Shown in pieces: positions 5,761 to 5,984 of a stretch of 5,984 nucleotides of DNA. A model generated the notes under the pieces. That model searched no databases and had not been told where the DNA came from. It saw nothing but the letters and a program-made list of their open reading frames with translations. Position numbers and translations under genes: made by a program. Source of the DNA: Rickettsiaceae bacterium (GTDB lineage Bacteria; Pseudomonadota; Alphaproteobacteria; Rickettsiales; Rickettsiaceae); assembly GCA_021741085.1 (NCBI GenBank), contig JAIOYM010000065.1:1-5984 (forward strand). The letters are read 5' to 3'. The first letter of the stretch is position 1. Each line of letters opens with the position of its first letter.

Positions 5761-5764
5761 GAGG
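5761..5764 (+). promoter_or_regulatory. Ribosome binding site of the HU-like gene
   Basis: GAGG ends 7 bases before the ATG at 5772. It supports this start over the in-frame ATG at 5790, which would give the more typical family start MNKQQF but has no Shine-Dalgarno sequence. Confidence 0.65.
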
Positions 5765-5771
5765 TAATTAA

Positions 5772-5984
5772 ATGTCAACAAATGAAAACATGAACAAACA
5801 ACAGTTTGTAAGTTTTATAGCATCTCTAAACGACTGCACACAAGTTTACGCACAAGAAGTAGTAGATATTTTTACTGATGCTCTACACAAAGCCTTGGAG
5901 CAAAAAAAAGATGTAAGTTTGGTTGGTTTCTTCAGACTAACATCCCAGCATGTACCTGCACGTGAAGGCCGTAATCCTAAAACT
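5772..5984 (+). CDS. HU/IHF-family DNA-binding protein, 5' part only
   Basis: Seventy-one codons are present and the frame runs off the right edge. HU/IHF proteins are small dimeric nucleoid proteins that bend DNA. Residues 7-45 align with the two N-terminal helices of HU (MNKQQFVSFIA..., then a helix ending DALHKALEQKKD). LVGFF (50-54) is the turn into the beta sheet, and AREGRNPKT (63-71) is the base of the DNA-binding arm, including the Arg-Asn-Pro that intercalates in the family. Six extra residues precede the usual MNK start. The usual LVGFG(S/T)F reads LVGFFRL, so a conserved glycine is Phe54. The classical family signature, as I recall it, is met except at Val61. Whether this is the main HU, an IHF subunit or a diverged paralogue needs the missing C-terminus. 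Confidence 0.88.
   Translation, partial: MSTNENMNKQQFVSFIASLNDCTQVYAQEVVDIFTDALHKALEQKKDVSLVGFFRLTSQHVPAREGRNPKT

Larger units (their letters stand above)
5543..5771. other. Intergenic region between mrp and the HU-like gene
   Basis: No open frame or RNA gene is recognised in these 229 bases. No GC-rich hairpin with a T-run follows mrp; a 5-bp ACCCA/TGGGT pairing just after the stop (5542-5546 and about 5567-5571) is too weak to call a terminator. The right half carries overlapping hairpin-forming segments ahead of the HU-like gene. I could not fix a promoter: several TTG and TAT-rich hexamers occur, but none at correct spacing with good matches to both boxes. Confidence 0.5.

Overview
The window is AT-rich bacterial chromosome. 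Gene content, order and protein details suggest an alphaproteobacterium of the Rickettsiales type, probably an intracellular, genome-reduced lineage. The main reasons are short hflK and hflC genes followed by a DegP/HtrA protease, a divergent Mrp ATPase without the usual C-terminal CxxC, long non-coding stretches holding decayed repeats, and very A+T-rich codons. The species cannot be fixed from the sequence alone.

Layout. Bases 1-785 carry no intact gene. They hold a perfect 12-bp inverted repeat beside a possible leftward promoter and a possible gene start cut by the window edge. They also hold two diverged copies of a block-structured repeat (about 209-306 and 615-688) and a 226-bp element with 29-bp imperfect terminal inverted repeats (391-616). 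Inside that element is a trace of what looks like an IS630-type transposase. Bases 786-4508, minus strand, are hflK -> hflC -> degP in transcription order: hflK and hflC are 24 bases apart, and degP follows after 177 bases with its own candidate promoter. Bases 4509-4606 are a compact divergent promoter region with tandem 10-bp repeats, a dyad and three copies of TGACTA/TAGTCA. Bases 4607-5542, plus strand, are mrp. Bases 5543-5771 are intergenic with alternative hairpins. From 5772 to the right edge is the first part of an HU/IHF-type DNA-binding protein gene.

How the genes work together. HflK and HflC form the inner-membrane SPFH complex that surrounds and modulates the FtsH protease. DegP is the periplasmic serine protease/chaperone. 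The minus-strand cluster is therefore an envelope protein quality-control unit. Mrp is a deviant Walker A P-loop ATPase of the Fe-S carrier family and may share regulatory DNA with hflK. The HU-like gene is a nucleoid protein with no obvious link to the others.

The five large genes are conserved housekeeping genes, and no clear new system is visible. The parts most worth a second look are the divergent mrp/hflK control region, the mobile-element debris at 209-688, the inverted repeat at the left edge, and the reduced Mrp.
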